Shown: positions 1 through 9,049, counted from the first letter of the stretch. The stretch: DNA of 64,000 nucleotides from Brevundimonas sp. (GCA_003248965.1 QFQU01000016.1:14686-78685), one strand, 5' to 3'. The notes: a model not told the origin generated them from the letters alone. Made by a program: numbers and translations.

Positions 1-2
1 TC

Positions 3-1796
3 CTCGTGGACGTGGTGGTGGAGACGGATCCCGCGCGCCAGGCGGCCGCTGTCCTGCTCACCAACACCGCCGCCCCGGTTCACGTCGCCGACGTCATCGC
101 CGCGATCGGCCGGATGCTCAAGGGCAAACTCGCCGTGCCCGGGATCGCGAAGGCCTTGGGGTACGCCGAGATCGACGTGAAGCGGCTCGCCGCCCTGTCG
201 GCCCTGCCGCCCGTGGCCCTCGAAGCCTTGCGGCGCGGTCGGCTCAATCTGCGGCAGGCCCGGCTGCTCGCCCGGCTGCCGGACAAGGCCGAGCAGGCCG
301 AATATGCGCAAATGACGCTCGACGGACATGGCTTCCAGGACTGGCGCATCACCGAGAAGCTGGACGAAGACCAGGTCACGGCGGGCGACCCGCGCTGCGC
401 CCTGGTCGGCGCGGAGCGCTATGCAGCGGCCGGCGGCCGCACCGTCGTCGATCTGTTCGGAGAGCGCGCGCCGGTGCTTCTCGACCCGGCGATCCTGACC
501 GACGTCTGGACGCGGCGCGCGCGAGAGATCGCCCTGGTCTTCGAGGCGGAAGGCCTTGCCGTCCATGTGTCGGCGGGCGACGCTCTCGAGCTGCCGGACG
601 ATCTGGAACCGGCTCGCTACGCCTATGGCGGCATGCTGCCCGCCGCCGAGCTGGACGCCTATCGCGAGGCGCGCGAGGTCTTCAACGCCGCCGCCGAGGC
701 GGTCGGGGAACGGCTTGCCGAAACCACGGACCCGGCCGTCGTCGATCCCCTGCTGATCGCGATGGCGAAGGCGCGCCTCGCGATGGACCAGATCAGCTGG
801 GGCGGCCGCATCGCCACGACAATGGTCTTCTTTCCGTCCGTCCGGGCGGGCCTCGACATCCGCTGCTTTACCCCGGTCGAGCCGGAGATCGAGGACGACG
901 AGGAGCTCAGCGACGCCCGCGAGGAGGTCGACGACGACGGCGATCTGTCGCCGGCGAACGGGCGATCCCATCGGGCGCCGGAGGTCGAGGCGCCGGAGCC
1001 CGAGACCGAGGGGATCAGTCACGCCCTGCACGCGGTGCGCACCGATGTCGCGACCCGCGGCCTGATCCGGGCGCTGGCCGACGATCCGGGCGCGGCGCTC
1101 ACGGCGCTGATCGCGCGCCTGTTCGTCCAGGTCGCGGTCCGCGGGTTCGGCGCACGATCCGAATCCGCCTTCGCCCTGACCGCGACGGCCTTCAACCCCG
1201 CCGGCGGACGGATCATCGAGCCTCTGGACGGCGACGTTCGCCAACGGCTTGATGAGCGGCGCGCGGCCTGGGAGGGGTCGGACCAGACGGTGATCGCCTG
1301 GGTTCACGCGCTCGCGCATGGCGACAAGATGAGCCTGCTCGCCGAGCTGACGGCCCTGACGCTCGATCTGCGCGAAGAGCGGACCAGCCTGATCCGGCGG
1401 GCCGCGCGCGCCGAGGCGGCGGAACTGGCTGCTCTCTGCGGCGCGGACATCACCTTGCACTGGACGCCGGACGCCGACTTCCTCAAGCCGCATTCCAAGG
1501 CGCTCCTGCTCGGCATGCTGGAGGCGATGGAAGAGCCGAGCGATCCCCGCGTCGGTGTGCTGAAGAAGACGGACCTGGTCGACTGGGTGGCGGAACGGGC
1601 GGCCGAACGCACCTGGGCGCCGGCCGGTCTGTCGTGGACGACCGACATGCCGGACGGCGATCCGGACGGGGCGGTGATGGACGGGCCCGACCCGTCGGAC
1701 GCCGCGGCCGAAGGGACCGCCTCGCCCGAGGTGGACGGCGCCGGCGCCTTCGTCGTCACCGAGGCGGGGGAGGCGGCCCTCCAGCAGACCGCCTGA
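3..1796 (+). CDS. ParB/RepB-like partition or nucleoid protein, 5' truncated by window
   Basis: The open frame enters from the left edge, so the N-terminus, including most of the ParB/sulfiredoxin-like domain, is missing. What remains (about 597 codons) starts in the middle helices. A KorB/ParB-type helix-turn-helix is seen near the segments GIAKALGYAEIDVKRL and NLRQARLLARLP. A long alpha-helical, acidic C-terminal half follows (EDDEELSDAREEVDDDGD around residues 296-313). Large ParB-like proteins of this form sit at the head of maintenance operons of alphaproteobacterial ICEs and plasmids, next to the large helicase that follows here. The likely role is DNA binding for element stability; this is inferred from family and context. 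A strong terminator follows the stop codon. Confidence 0.8.
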   Translation, partial: LVDVVVETDPARQAAAVLLTNTAAPVHVADVIAAIGRMLKGKLAVPGIAKALGYAEIDVKRLAALSALPPVALEALRRGRLNLRQARLLARLPDKAEQAEYAQMTLDGHGFQDWRITEKLDEDQVTAGDPRCALVGAERYAAAGGRTVVDLFGERAPVLLDPAILTDVWTRRAREIALVFEAEGLAVHVSAGDALELPDDLEPARYAYGGMLPAAELDAYREAREVFNAAAEAVGERLAETTDPAVVDPLLIAMAKARLAMDQISWGGRIATTMVFFPSVRAGLDIRCFTPVEPEIEDDEELSDAREEVDDDGDLSPANGRSHRAPEVEAPEPETEGISHALHAVRTDVATRGLIRALADDPGAALTALIARLFVQVAVRGFGARSESAFALTATAFNPAGGRIIEPLDGDVRQRLDERRAAWEGSDQTVIAWVHALAHGDKMSLLAELTALTLDLREERTSLIRRAARAEAAELAALCGADITLHWTPDADFLKPHSKALLLGMLEAMEEPSDPRVGVLKKTDLVDWVAERAAERTWAPAGLSWTTDMPDGDPDGAVMDGPDPSDAAAEGTASPEVDGAGAFVVTEAGEAALQQTA

Positions 1797-1814
1797 GACC
1801 CCTGCCGCCCAAGA

Positions 1815-1845
1815 ACCCGCTCCGCCGTCCGGCGGGGCGGGTTTT
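1815..1845 (+). terminator. Rho-independent terminator after the ParB-like gene
   Basis: A 12-bp near-perfect stem (ACCCGCTCCGCC paired with GGCGGGGCGGGT, one G-T pair) with a 4-nt loop runs straight into TTTT. It lies 18 nt after the ParB-like stop and separates that gene from the helicase gene. Confidence 0.8.
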
Positions 1846-1948
1846 GTGCGCGCCGTTCCTGTTGAAAGGGAAGAAGAGGGCCAGGCGCGGCGAGCCTGGA
1901 GGACCGTGGGGGATGCGCCCTCCGCTCCCGGCGAGCGGAGCCGCGACC

Positions 1949-4900
1949 ATGTCATCGACCTCGACCCTGTCCCTCTTTCCTCCCGCGACCGACACGCCCC
2001 ACGCCGCCAATGTGCTGGCGGCCGCCCGGGCGCTGGCAGGCCATCTCGCGCGATCGCGCCCGCTGGATCGCCGTCTGGTCTCGGAGGTGATGACGACCCT
2101 CTTCGGCGGCGCCGACACGGAGGGCAAATGGCTCTGGCGCGACGCCTACGAGGCGATCGAGGCCGCCACGGTGCTTCAGATCCGGCGGATGGCCCCCCAG
2201 GTCGCCCGCCTCGAGGACGCGCCAGCCGAAATCGCCGCCCTGCTGGCCGCGGTCTCCGCGCTCGGCCTGACGCACAGCCGGCGCACCGAGGACCAGGTCG
2301 CCCTGGATCAGTTCTCCACGCCGCCGGAGCTGGCGGCGATCGCGGTGCTCGCGGCCCAGGTGCGTCCCGGGGACCGGGTCCTTGAACCCTCGGCCGGCAC
2401 GGGCCTGATCGCGGCCGTGGCGGAAGCCTGTGGGGGCACCGTGTGGCTCAACGAGCCGGCGGACGGCCGCGCCGCCCTGCTCGACGGCCTGTTTCCCGCA
2501 GCGCGTCGATCGCGCCTCGACGGCCGCCACATCCACGACCTGCTGGACGCCGCAGGCCGGTTCGACGTCGCGGTTTGCAATCCGCCGTTCACGGACCTGG
2601 AGCGCCACCTGACAGCGGCGCTGGGCGCGCTCGCCGACGGCGGACGTCTCGCGGCGGTCGCGCCGGCTTCGACCCTGTCGGACGAGGGCGGCCTGCGCCA
2701 GCTGTCGGATCGGGGCCGCATCGTCGCCCGGATACTCTTTCCGCCGCGCGCTTTCGCCCGGCACGGCACCTCGGTGGAGACCGGTCTGCTGGTGCTGGAT
2801 CGGGGCGAGGCCGGTGCGGAGATCGCACCGCTCGCCGTGGCAGACGACCTGCCGACCGCCGCGATTCTGGCCGCCGCCGTGCCGGGGCGCGCGGGAGCCC
2901 GGCCGCGCGCCCGGATTGAAGCGTCGCCGGCCTCGCTTCTGGCGCCCGGAGGTCGCGCCGGTGCGCGCGCGTCGGCGCGCCTCGCCTTCCTGGCGGGCGC
3001 GTCCGCCGTGGACTATGAAACGCGCGCCTGGACGGGCGAGGGCCGCGGTGTCGGTCTTTATCAGGCCCATGGGCTGGCGCGCATCGTCCTGCCGGACCCT
3101 CGGCCGCACCCGTCGCCGCTGGTGGAGTCCGGACTGATGGCCTCCGTGCCCCCGCCCGCGCCGACCTACCGGCCTTTGTTGCCCCGGGCTCTGCGCGACG
3201 AAGGGCGGATCTCCGACGCCCAGACCGAGACCGTCATCTACGCCGGCGAGGCCCACTCCGGCCTGTTGCCGGCCTGGTGGACGCCGGGCGAGGCGGCCCA
3301 TCGGCTGGTCCTGTCCCGTGAGAACTCCCCCGGCGCCGTCCAGCTTCGCCGGGGCTTTTTCCTCGGCGACGGCACGGGCTGCGGCAAGGGCCGTCAGATC
3401 GCCGCCGTCATCGCCGACAACATGGCCCAGGGCCGCACGCGCGCGCTCTGGCTGTCCCGCAGCGACGCCCTGCTGGAGGACGCCCGGCGGGATTGGACGG
3501 CCATCGGCGGGGCCGCGTCGGACCTTACGCCGCTGAACAGCTGGAAGCTCGGCGAGACCGTACGGCTCGATCGGGGCGTGGTGTTCACCACATATGCGAC
3601 GCTGCGGCAGCCCGCGCGCGGCGCAAAGATGTCCCGTCTCGATCAGATCGTCGCCTGGCTGGGCGAGGATTTCGACGGGGTGATCGCGTTCGACGAGGCC
3701 CACGCCATGGCCAACGCCGCCGGGGGCGGCAAGGGCGCCCGGGGCGCGAAGAAGGCGTCGTTGCAAGGCATGGCGGGCCTGGCCCTGCAGAACCGCCTTC
3801 CGAACGCCCGAATCCTCTATGTTTCGGCGACCGGCGCCACGACCGCCGAGAACCTCGCCTACGCCTCGCGGCTGGGCCTGTGGGGCGGACCGGAGGCGCC
3901 GTTCACGACCCGCGAGGACTTCCTCGACGCCATGGACAAGGGCGGCGTGGCGGCCATGGAGCTGGTCGCGCGCGAGCTCAAGGTGCTCGGCCTCTATGTG
4001 GCGCGCAGCCTGTCGTTCGAGGGCGTCGAATATGCGCCGCTCGCCCATGCCCTGACCGAGGACGACGTCGCCATCTGGGACGCCTGGGCCGACGCGTTCC
4101 AGATGATCCACGCCCATCTCGCCGAAGCCCTGAAGGCGACCGGCCTGGCGGACGCGGACGGCAAACCCAAAAGCCCGATGGCCGCCTCGGCGGTCCATTC
4201 GGCATTCGAGGGCGCAAAGCTGCGCTTCTTCGGCCATCTGCTGGCCGGACTGAAGGCGCCCACCCTGATCGCCGCCATCCGGGCGGACCTCGCCGAAGGA
4301 CGCTCCGCCGTCGTCCAGATCGTGTCGACCAACGAGGCGGTGATGGAACGCCGCCTGGCCTCCGTTCCGCCGGAGGAGTGGAACAACCTCTCGATCGACC
4401 TGACGCCGCGCGAATACGTCCTCGACTATCTGCGCGAGGCTTTTCCCGTGCATCTGATGGAGGCGGTCGAGGACGCGGACGGCGGCGTAACGCTCGTTCC
4501 CGTGTTGGTCGATGGGCGGCCCGCCGTCAGCCAGGAGGCGCTCCAGCGTCGCGCCTTCCTGATCGCCCGCCTCGCCGGCCTGCCCGCGGTCCCCGGCGCG
4601 CTGGACGCGTTGCTGGATGCGTTCGGGACCGATCATGTGGCGGAGATCACCGGACGGTCCCGCCGCGTGGTCCGTCGGGCGGGCCGTCGCGTCGTCGAGC
4701 GCCGCGGAGCGTCGGCCGCCCGCGCCGAGACGGACGCCTTCATGTCGGGCCGCAAACGGGTGCTCGTCTTCTCCGAGGCCGGGGGGACGGGGCGCAGCTA
4801 CCACGCCGACCAGTCGGCCCCGAACCGGCAGCCTCGCGTCCACTATCTCGTCGAGCCGGGCTGGCGTGCGGACAACGCCATCCAGGGGCTGGGGCGGACC

Positions 4901-6211
4901 CACCGGACACACCAGGCCTCGGCGCCGCTGTTCCGGCCCGTTGTCACCGACATCCACGGCGAGAAGCGCTTCACCTCCACCATCGCCCGACGGCTCGACT
5001 CCCTGGGCGCCCTGACGCGGGGCGAACGCCGCACGGCCGGGGCCGGCCTGTTCCGGGCCGAGGACAATCTGGAAAGTCCGTGGGCGCGTCGGGCCCTGCT
5101 GGTGTTCTACGGCGCGCTCGGCTTCGGGGAGCTGGCGGCGATGGACCTGGAGACGTTCGAAGGCAAGACCGGGCTGAAGCTGCGCGACGCCGACGGCGGC
5201 CTGAAGCCGTCGGACGACCTGCCGCCGATCCACACCTTCCTGAACCGGCTTCTGGCCTTGCGGATCGCCGATCAGAACGCCTTGTTCGCGGACTTCGACG
5301 CGATCCTCTCCGGCATTCTGGAGCGGGCCGCGGCCTCGGGGGAGCTCGATCGCGGACTGGAAGACATCGAGGCGGAGGCGCTGGAGGTGATCGACGCCGA
5401 GACCATCCGCACCGACGTCGCCACCGGCGCCGAAACGGCGCTCGTCACCTTCGAGCTGAAGGTCGCGCGCGACCTGCTCCCAGCCGACGCGGCGTCCGCT
5501 CAGGCGAAGGCGGGAGCCTGCCGGTTCGTCGTCAATGCGCGCTCAGGCCGAGCGGCGGTGGCGGAACTCGGCCTGACCACGACGACCGACGACGATCGTC
5601 TCGTGCCCGCCGTGCGACTGGTGCGGCCCGACCAACGGGGAGTCATGCCGGAAAGGGCGTTCGCGGAATCCGCCTGGGCCGAGGCGGACGAGGCGACATG
5701 GCGCTCGATCTGGGACGCCGAGGTGGCCGCGGCGGATCCATGGCGAACGCGCCGGCTGACGCTCGCGACCGGCCTTCTCCTGCCGATCTGGGGGCGGCTG
5801 CCGGCCAAGGGCTGCGCCGTGCGGCGCGTCCGCGCGCCGGACGGTCGGCGCTGGCTCGGCCGGGTGCTGGACGAGGTCCAGGCGTCGTCCCTGAAAGCCG
5901 CGCTCGGCCTGACGTCCCTGGGCGACGCCTGGGCCGACGGCGCGCGCACGGCGGCCGCGCTCCTGGATCGCAACGTGCAGCTCGCGTTGACAGGGGGGCT
6001 GTGGCTGAAGCGCGCACGGGTGATGGATCGATGGCGGCTGGAGGTGGTGGGCGGACGGATGGACCGGGACGCGCTCGTGGCGCTCGGCTGCTTCGTCGAG
6101 ATCATCGCCTATACCCCGAGGCTCTTCGTGCCGGTGGATCGGCCCGATGTGGTGGAAGCGGTGCTGCGGCGTCATCCCGTGCAGTCCGTCCTCGACGGCG
6201 CGGCCGCGTGA
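1949..6211 (+). CDS. Strawberry-notch-like helicase with N-terminal adenine methylase-like domain
   Basis: A 1,420-aa protein. The ATG at 1949 was chosen because translation before it is arginine-rich out-of-family sequence lying over the terminator. Residues about 120-300 form a SAM-methyltransferase-like fold with motif I-like LEPSAGTGLIAAV and catalytic motif IV NPPF (about residue 210). Residues about 470-680 are a superfamily 2 helicase core: GDGTGCGKGRQIA as Walker A (about 473) and DEAH (about 581). A Strawberry-notch C-terminal helicase half follows, with GGTGRSYHAD (about 945) and a motif VI-like GLGRTHRTHQ. Such giants are common beside ParB and SSB genes on plasmids and ICEs of Alphaproteobacteria; their function is not established. 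Whether the methylase part is active is unknown, but NPPF is intact. Confidence 0.88.
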   Translation: MSSTSTLSLFPPATDTPHAANVLAAARALAGHLARSRPLDRRLVSEVMTTLFGGADTEGKWLWRDAYEAIEAATVLQIRRMAPQVARLEDAPAEIAALLAAVSALGLTHSRRTEDQVALDQFSTPPELAAIAVLAAQVRPGDRVLEPSAGTGLIAAVAEACGGTVWLNEPADGRAALLDGLFPAARRSRLDGRHIHDLLDAAGRFDVAVCNPPFTDLERHLTAALGALADGGRLAAVAPASTLSDEGGLRQLSDRGRIVARILFPPRAFARHGTSVETGLLVLDRGEAGAEIAPLAVADDLPTAAILAAAVPGRAGARPRARIEASPASLLAPGGRAGARASARLAFLAGASAVDYETRAWTGEGRGVGLYQAHGLARIVLPDPRPHPSPLVESGLMASVPPPAPTYRPLLPRALRDEGRISDAQTETVIYAGEAHSGLLPAWWTPGEAAHRLVLSRENSPGAVQLRRGFFLGDGTGCGKGRQIAAVIADNMAQGRTRALWLSRSDALLEDARRDWTAIGGAASDLTPLNSWKLGETVRLDRGVVFTTYATLRQPARGAKMSRLDQIVAWLGEDFDGVIAFDEAHAMANAAGGGKGARGAKKASLQGMAGLALQNRLPNARILYVSATGATTAENLAYASRLGLWGGPEAPFTTREDFLDAMDKGGVAAMELVARELKVLGLYVARSLSFEGVEYAPLAHALTEDDVAIWDAWADAFQMIHAHLAEALKATGLADADGKPKSPMAASAVHSAFEGAKLRFFGHLLAGLKAPTLIAAIRADLAEGRSAVVQIVSTNEAVMERRLASVPPEEWNNLSIDLTPREYVLDYLREAFPVHLMEAVEDADGGVTLVPVLVDGRPAVSQEALQRRAFLIARLAGLPAVPGALDALLDAFGTDHVAEITGRSRRVVRRAGRRVVERRGASAARAETDAFMSGRKRVLVFSEAGGTGRSYHADQSAPNRQPRVHYLVEPGWRADNAIQGLGRTHRTHQASAPLFRPVVTDIHGEKRFTSTIARRLDSLGALTRGERRTAGAGLFRAEDNLESPWARRALLVFYGALGFGELAAMDLETFEGKTGLKLRDADGGLKPSDDLPPIHTFLNRLLALRIADQNALFADFDAILSGILERAAASGELDRGLEDIEAEALEVIDAETIRTDVATGAETALVTFELKVARDLLPADAASAQAKAGACRFVVNARSGRAAVAELGLTTTTDDDRLVPAVRLVRPDQRGVMPERAFAESAWAEADEATWRSIWDAEVAAADPWRTRRLTLATGLLLPIWGRLPAKGCAVRRVRAPDGRRWLGRVLDEVQASSLKAALGLTSLGDAWADGARTAAALLDRNVQLALTGGLWLKRARVMDRWRLEVVGGRMDRDALVALGCFVEIIAYTPRLFVPVDRPDVVEAVLRRHPVQSVLDGAAA

Positions 6212-6218
6212 TCCGGGT

Positions 6219-6244
6219 CCCGGTCGGGCGGAGGCCCGACCGGG
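6219..6244 (+). promoter_or_regulatory. Perfect 11-bp hairpin before the SSB genes
   Basis: CCCGGTCGGGC and GCCCGACCGGG pair perfectly around a GGAG loop, 8 nt after the helicase stop. No T-run follows, so it is not a classical intrinsic terminator. It may be a processing or attenuation element between helicase and ssb messages. Confidence 0.55.
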
Positions 6245-6331
6245 AGCAGGTCGGGAGGAAGGGAGGTCCCGGATGAAGCAGGATCGGGGAGATCGTCTCC
6301 CCGGACGGCTTCGGATCAACAGGAGACTGAC

Positions 6332-6685
6332 ATGCAGACCATGGTGTTCACAGGCCGCCTCGCGGCCGATCCCCAGATCAGCGACGACTTCGGCAAGGCG
6401 GTCTTTCGTCTGCTCGAACAGCGCGGGACCGACAACGCCGGCAAGCCCCGGCTCGTCGGCGTCAACTGCGTCAGCTGGTCGAAGAGCCTGAACGAGAAGG
6501 TCATCGCCCGCGGCCTGGCGCAGGGCTGCGAGGCCGTGGTCATCGGCGCCTTCATCGACACCGCCTACGCCACACGGGACGGCCAGGAGCGCACCGCCAA
6601 GGAGCTTGTGGTGAACCGGCTCACCGTCCTCGACTGGGCGGAAGACCGGCAGGACCAGGCCGCCGAAGACCGCGTCGCGGCCTGA
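6332..6685 (+). CDS. Single-stranded DNA-binding (SSB/OB-fold) protein, short
   Basis: A 117-aa OB-fold protein. It opens with MQTMVFTGRLAADPQI and has the VNCVSWSKSLNEKV strand typical of SSB-like proteins. It ends in a short glutamine/acidic tail without the usual DDIPF tip, so it may not recruit SSB partner proteins. It lies 120 nt after the helicase and 41 nt before a second SSB gene and probably shares a transcript with it. The likely role is protection of single-stranded DNA during transfer or element replication. Family assignment is firm; the element-specific job is inferred. Confidence 0.8.
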   Translation: MQTMVFTGRLAADPQISDDFGKAVFRLLEQRGTDNAGKPRLVGVNCVSWSKSLNEKVIARGLAQGCEAVVIGAFIDTAYATRDGQERTAKELVVNRLTVLDWAEDRQDQAAEDRVAA

Positions 6686-6726
6686 ACCGCCCATCCATCA
6701 ACCCCTCATTCCAAGGAGATTGAACC

Positions 6727-7146
6727 ATGCAGACCCTGACCCTCGAAGGCTATCTGGCCGCCGATCCCTCGATCCTGTCGGCCCAGGGCAGCGGCAAGAA
6801 GCGCGCGAGCTTCCGCGTGCTGGAGACCACGCGCTTCCGGCGCGCCGACGGCACGCCCGGCGAACGGACGACCGGCTTCAATTGCATCTGCTTCAACGAG
6901 GCCACGACCGAGAACTACCTGCAGCCCTATGCGCGCAAGGGCAGCCGCGTCGTGATCCAAGGCCATGTCGAGAACGACACCTGGACGGGCAAGGACGGCG
7001 TCGAGCACTACGACCTGCGCCTGATCGTCAGCGACATCCGGTTGAAGAACCGCCGCGCCGCGACGGAGACGTCCGCCGGCGGCGTGGCGGACCGGTCGCC
7101 GGAAGGCGACGGCGGCTACGATCTGAACGACGACATCCCGTTCTGA
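6727..7146 (+). CDS. ssb: Single-stranded DNA-binding protein with DDIPF tip
   Basis: A 139-aa OB-fold SSB. It begins MQTLTLEGYLAADPSI and carries the central strand TGFNCICFNEATTENY, the strand GSRVVIQGHVENDTW and the conserved acidic C-terminus DDIPF. In SSBs this tip docks replication and repair partners. An AAGGAG Shine-Dalgarno lies 9 nt upstream of ATG. It follows another SSB-like gene that lacks the tip, so the element encodes one protein able to recruit partners and one that probably cannot. Confidence 0.88.
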   Translation: MQTLTLEGYLAADPSILSAQGSGKKRASFRVLETTRFRRADGTPGERTTGFNCICFNEATTENYLQPYARKGSRVVIQGHVENDTWTGKDGVEHYDLRLIVSDIRLKNRRAATETSAGGVADRSPEGDGGYDLNDDIPF

Positions 7147-7169
7147 TCGGGGAGGCCGCGACAGGCGTG

Positions 7170-7205
7170 AGGGCCCGGACGCTTCGCGCGCCGGGCCCTT
7201 CTTGT
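7170..7205 (+). terminator. Probable intrinsic terminator after ssb
   Basis: AGGGCCCGG and CCGGGCCCT pair perfectly around a 12-nt loop that can itself form CGC-TTCG-GCG. The stem is followed by TCTTGT, a weak U-tract. It lies 23 nt after the ssb stop. Confidence 0.6.
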
Positions 7206-7277
7206 GCTGAGGGCGGGAGGAGAAGGCGGGGACGGACAGGCGAGCCGATGGGGCTCGAAAGGCGAGGGAGCCTGATC

Positions 7278-7754
7278 ATGTCTGTCTGGACCGAAGACCG
7301 TATCGCGAGACTCAAGACGCTCTGGTCCCTGGGGTGGAGCGCCCAGCGGATCGCCGACACCCTGGGCGAGGACGTCACCCGCAGCGCCGTGCTCGGCAAG
7401 GTGCATCGGATGCAACTGTCCGTCCGCCGGTCGCCGGCCTCGCCGGTGAACTCGGCTGTGGCGGCGCCGGGCGGTCCGCGCCGCGCGTCGGGGCGTTCCG
7501 GCCGTCCGGCGCCCGTGCGGATCGCCGCCCGGTCCGGCGTCGCGCCAGAGGCGCCGGCGTTCGGGCTCGCCACCATCCTGAGCGTCCGCCGGTGCGACTG
7601 CCGCTTCCCCTATGGCGAACCCGGCGCGTCGGCGTTCCGCCTCTGCGGCCGTCCGGTCGCGCGCGGCGTTTTCTGCGCCGCGCACGCGGAGATCGCCTAC
7701 CAGCGCAGGCCCCAGTCGGCCGAGATGCTGATGCAGCTCGCCGGTCTGGCCTGA
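7278..7754 (+). CDS. gcrA: GcrA-family cell-cycle regulator
   Basis: A 158-aa protein. ATG at 7278 gives the standard GcrA N-terminus (MSVWTEDRIARLKTLWSLG), with a GGGAG ribosome site 7 nt upstream. The N-terminal helix-turn-helix continues through SAQRIADTL and VLGKVHRMQLS. The C-terminus has the cysteine/histidine sigma-binding-like region CDCRFPYGE..FRLCGRP..GVFCAAHAEIAYQ. In Caulobacter, GcrA binds GANTC-methylated promoters and sigma70 RNA polymerase. A copy on an ICE may adapt element transcription to the host cell cycle or act on host promoters; that is inference. Confidence 0.88.
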   Translation: MSVWTEDRIARLKTLWSLGWSAQRIADTLGEDVTRSAVLGKVHRMQLSVRRSPASPVNSAVAAPGGPRRASGRSGRPAPVRIAARSGVAPEAPAFGLATILSVRRCDCRFPYGEPGASAFRLCGRPVARGVFCAAHAEIAYQRRPQSAEMLMQLAGLA

Positions 7755-8063
7755 CGGCCGGTCGGATATGACGGGCCGTAACCGTCGCCGGCGGGGCCGG
7801 CGACGACGGGACGGGCGGCGACTGTCTCTTCGGGCGGTCTCGGCGCGACGGCGCCGAACGGGGTCCTCGCCCGAAGGGGCGAGGACATGCCCCCACACAA
7901 CGCCCTCCGATCTTGTCACGTCACCCCGGAAGTCAACGGCTGCGCCGTTCCCCTCCGCGCAGGACAAGCGGTCCTCCGCTCCGGTGACTGCCGGGGACCC
8001 CGACGTGGCCAAGACCGGGGTCGTTGCGCATGGGGCGCTTCGACATCTTCAAGGATGTTCCCG
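7755..8063. other. 309-nt non-coding stretch with two perfect hairpins
   Basis: No convincing gene. Two strong inverted repeats are present. At 7783-7805, CGTCGCCGGC and GCCGGCGACG flank GGG. At 7863-7886, GTCCTCGCCC and GGGCGAGGAC flank a GAAG loop. Neither is followed by a T-run. The DUF2493 gene follows with its own AAGGA site at 8051-8055. The stretch is best read as a structured leader or promoter region. Confidence 0.55.
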
Positions 8064-8999
8064 ATGCAACCCTTCGCTTCTTCTTCCTTCCTCAAGTCCG
8101 CCTCCGCCTTCGACGACCAGACGGACGCCCTCGGCGAGGCCCGTCCGCACCCGACGGAAGAGGCGCTGCTCCAGCTGGGGCACGCGCTGATGACCGAGCT
8201 GCTCGACGTGGTCGCTGACACCGCACTGGAAGACTACCAGACCATCCTGGGCGAGGCGCTCATCGGCGCCTTTCATTCGGCGGCGGGGCGGATCGAACGC
8301 GACGCCGACCGGGCCCGGGACACGATGCGCGCCCTCGACCGCGACTTCGACGGTTCCGAGGCGGCCGACGTCGAGCTTCAGGAGGCGACGGCCAAGGCCC
8401 GCGCGGGAGACGCCGCGGCCCGGGCGGCGGAACTTGTGCGCGACGCGGCGGCCCACTGCTGGACGGTCTCCACCGGCGAAGTCTGGACGGCCTGGCGCGG
8501 CAGCCGCCGGGGCAGCTTCCTGACGGCGGCCCAGTTGGAGGCCAAGCAGGCGATCCGCAGTCTCCGCGCGCGGAAGTCCGGCGAGGCGGATCCGGGCGGA
8601 CCGGTGATCGCTTTCCGGGGCGCGCCCTCGGCCGATACGGCCGAAGACGCCGGACGGATTTTCGACGCCCTGAACTGGGCCCTGGCGGAATGGCCGGACA
8701 TGGCGCTCGCCACGACCGGGGCGAAGGGCTCCGAGAAGCTGGCGATCAAATGGTCCCAGCAGAAGGGGGTGAAGCTGATCCTGGCGCGGGCGGACTTCGA
8801 CGCCCACGGCAAGGCGGCTCCCTTCAGGGCGAACGACGACCTCATCGCCCTCGAGCCGACCTGCTGCCTGACCCTGGCGCATTCCCTGGACGAGGGCAGG
8901 GGCTCGGGCGACCGTCCGTTCGGCCCGGCGATGAACCTCGGCCAGAAGGCGATGGAGCACGGCGTCCGACACGTCGCCATCCGCGCCCGCGCCGCTTGA
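8064..8999 (+). CDS. DUF2493 (YspA/YpsA-like SLOG) domain protein
   Basis: 311 aa from ATG 8064, chosen for the AAGGA 8 nt upstream and because earlier in-frame sequence is not protein-like. The N-terminal ~170 residues are helical. The C-terminal part shows the SLOG/DUF2493 pattern: DMALATTGAKGSEKLAIKWS, then GVKLILARADFDAHGKAAPFRANDD. In this fold the glycine-rich loop binds a nucleotide-like ligand. These proteins are regular members of ICE and plasmid maintenance regions. Function is unproven; a nucleotide-derivative sensor or processor is the family expectation. A terminator follows directly. Confidence 0.8.
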   Translation: MQPFASSSFLKSASAFDDQTDALGEARPHPTEEALLQLGHALMTELLDVVADTALEDYQTILGEALIGAFHSAAGRIERDADRARDTMRALDRDFDGSEAADVELQEATAKARAGDAAARAAELVRDAAAHCWTVSTGEVWTAWRGSRRGSFLTAAQLEAKQAIRSLRARKSGEADPGGPVIAFRGAPSADTAEDAGRIFDALNWALAEWPDMALATTGAKGSEKLAIKWSQQKGVKLILARADFDAHGKAAPFRANDDLIALEPTCCLTLAHSLDEGRGSGDRPFGPAMNLGQKAMEHGVRHVAIRARAA

Positions 9000-9016
9000 G
9001 ACCCGCTGCACATTCG

Positions 9017-9049
9017 ACCCGCTCGGCTTCGGCCGGGCGGGTTTTTTTT
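9017..9049 (+). terminator. Strong rho-independent terminator
   Basis: ACCCGCTCGGC and GCCGGGCGGGT pair (one G-T pair) around TTCG and are followed by eight Ts. It ends the DUF2493 transcript and isolates the relaxase region. Confidence 0.88.

Noticed and set aside
1952..5233. Very long open frame (over 1,000 codons) on the minus strand opposite the helicase gene
   Set aside because: It mirrors a real gene in GC-rich DNA. Its sequence is Arg/Gly/Gln-rich with no domain, and the plus-strand frame has helicase and methylase motifs.
7863..7886. Hairpin before the SLOG gene considered as an intrinsic terminator for gcrA
   Set aside because: No T-run follows the stem and it lies more than 100 nt after the gcrA stop.
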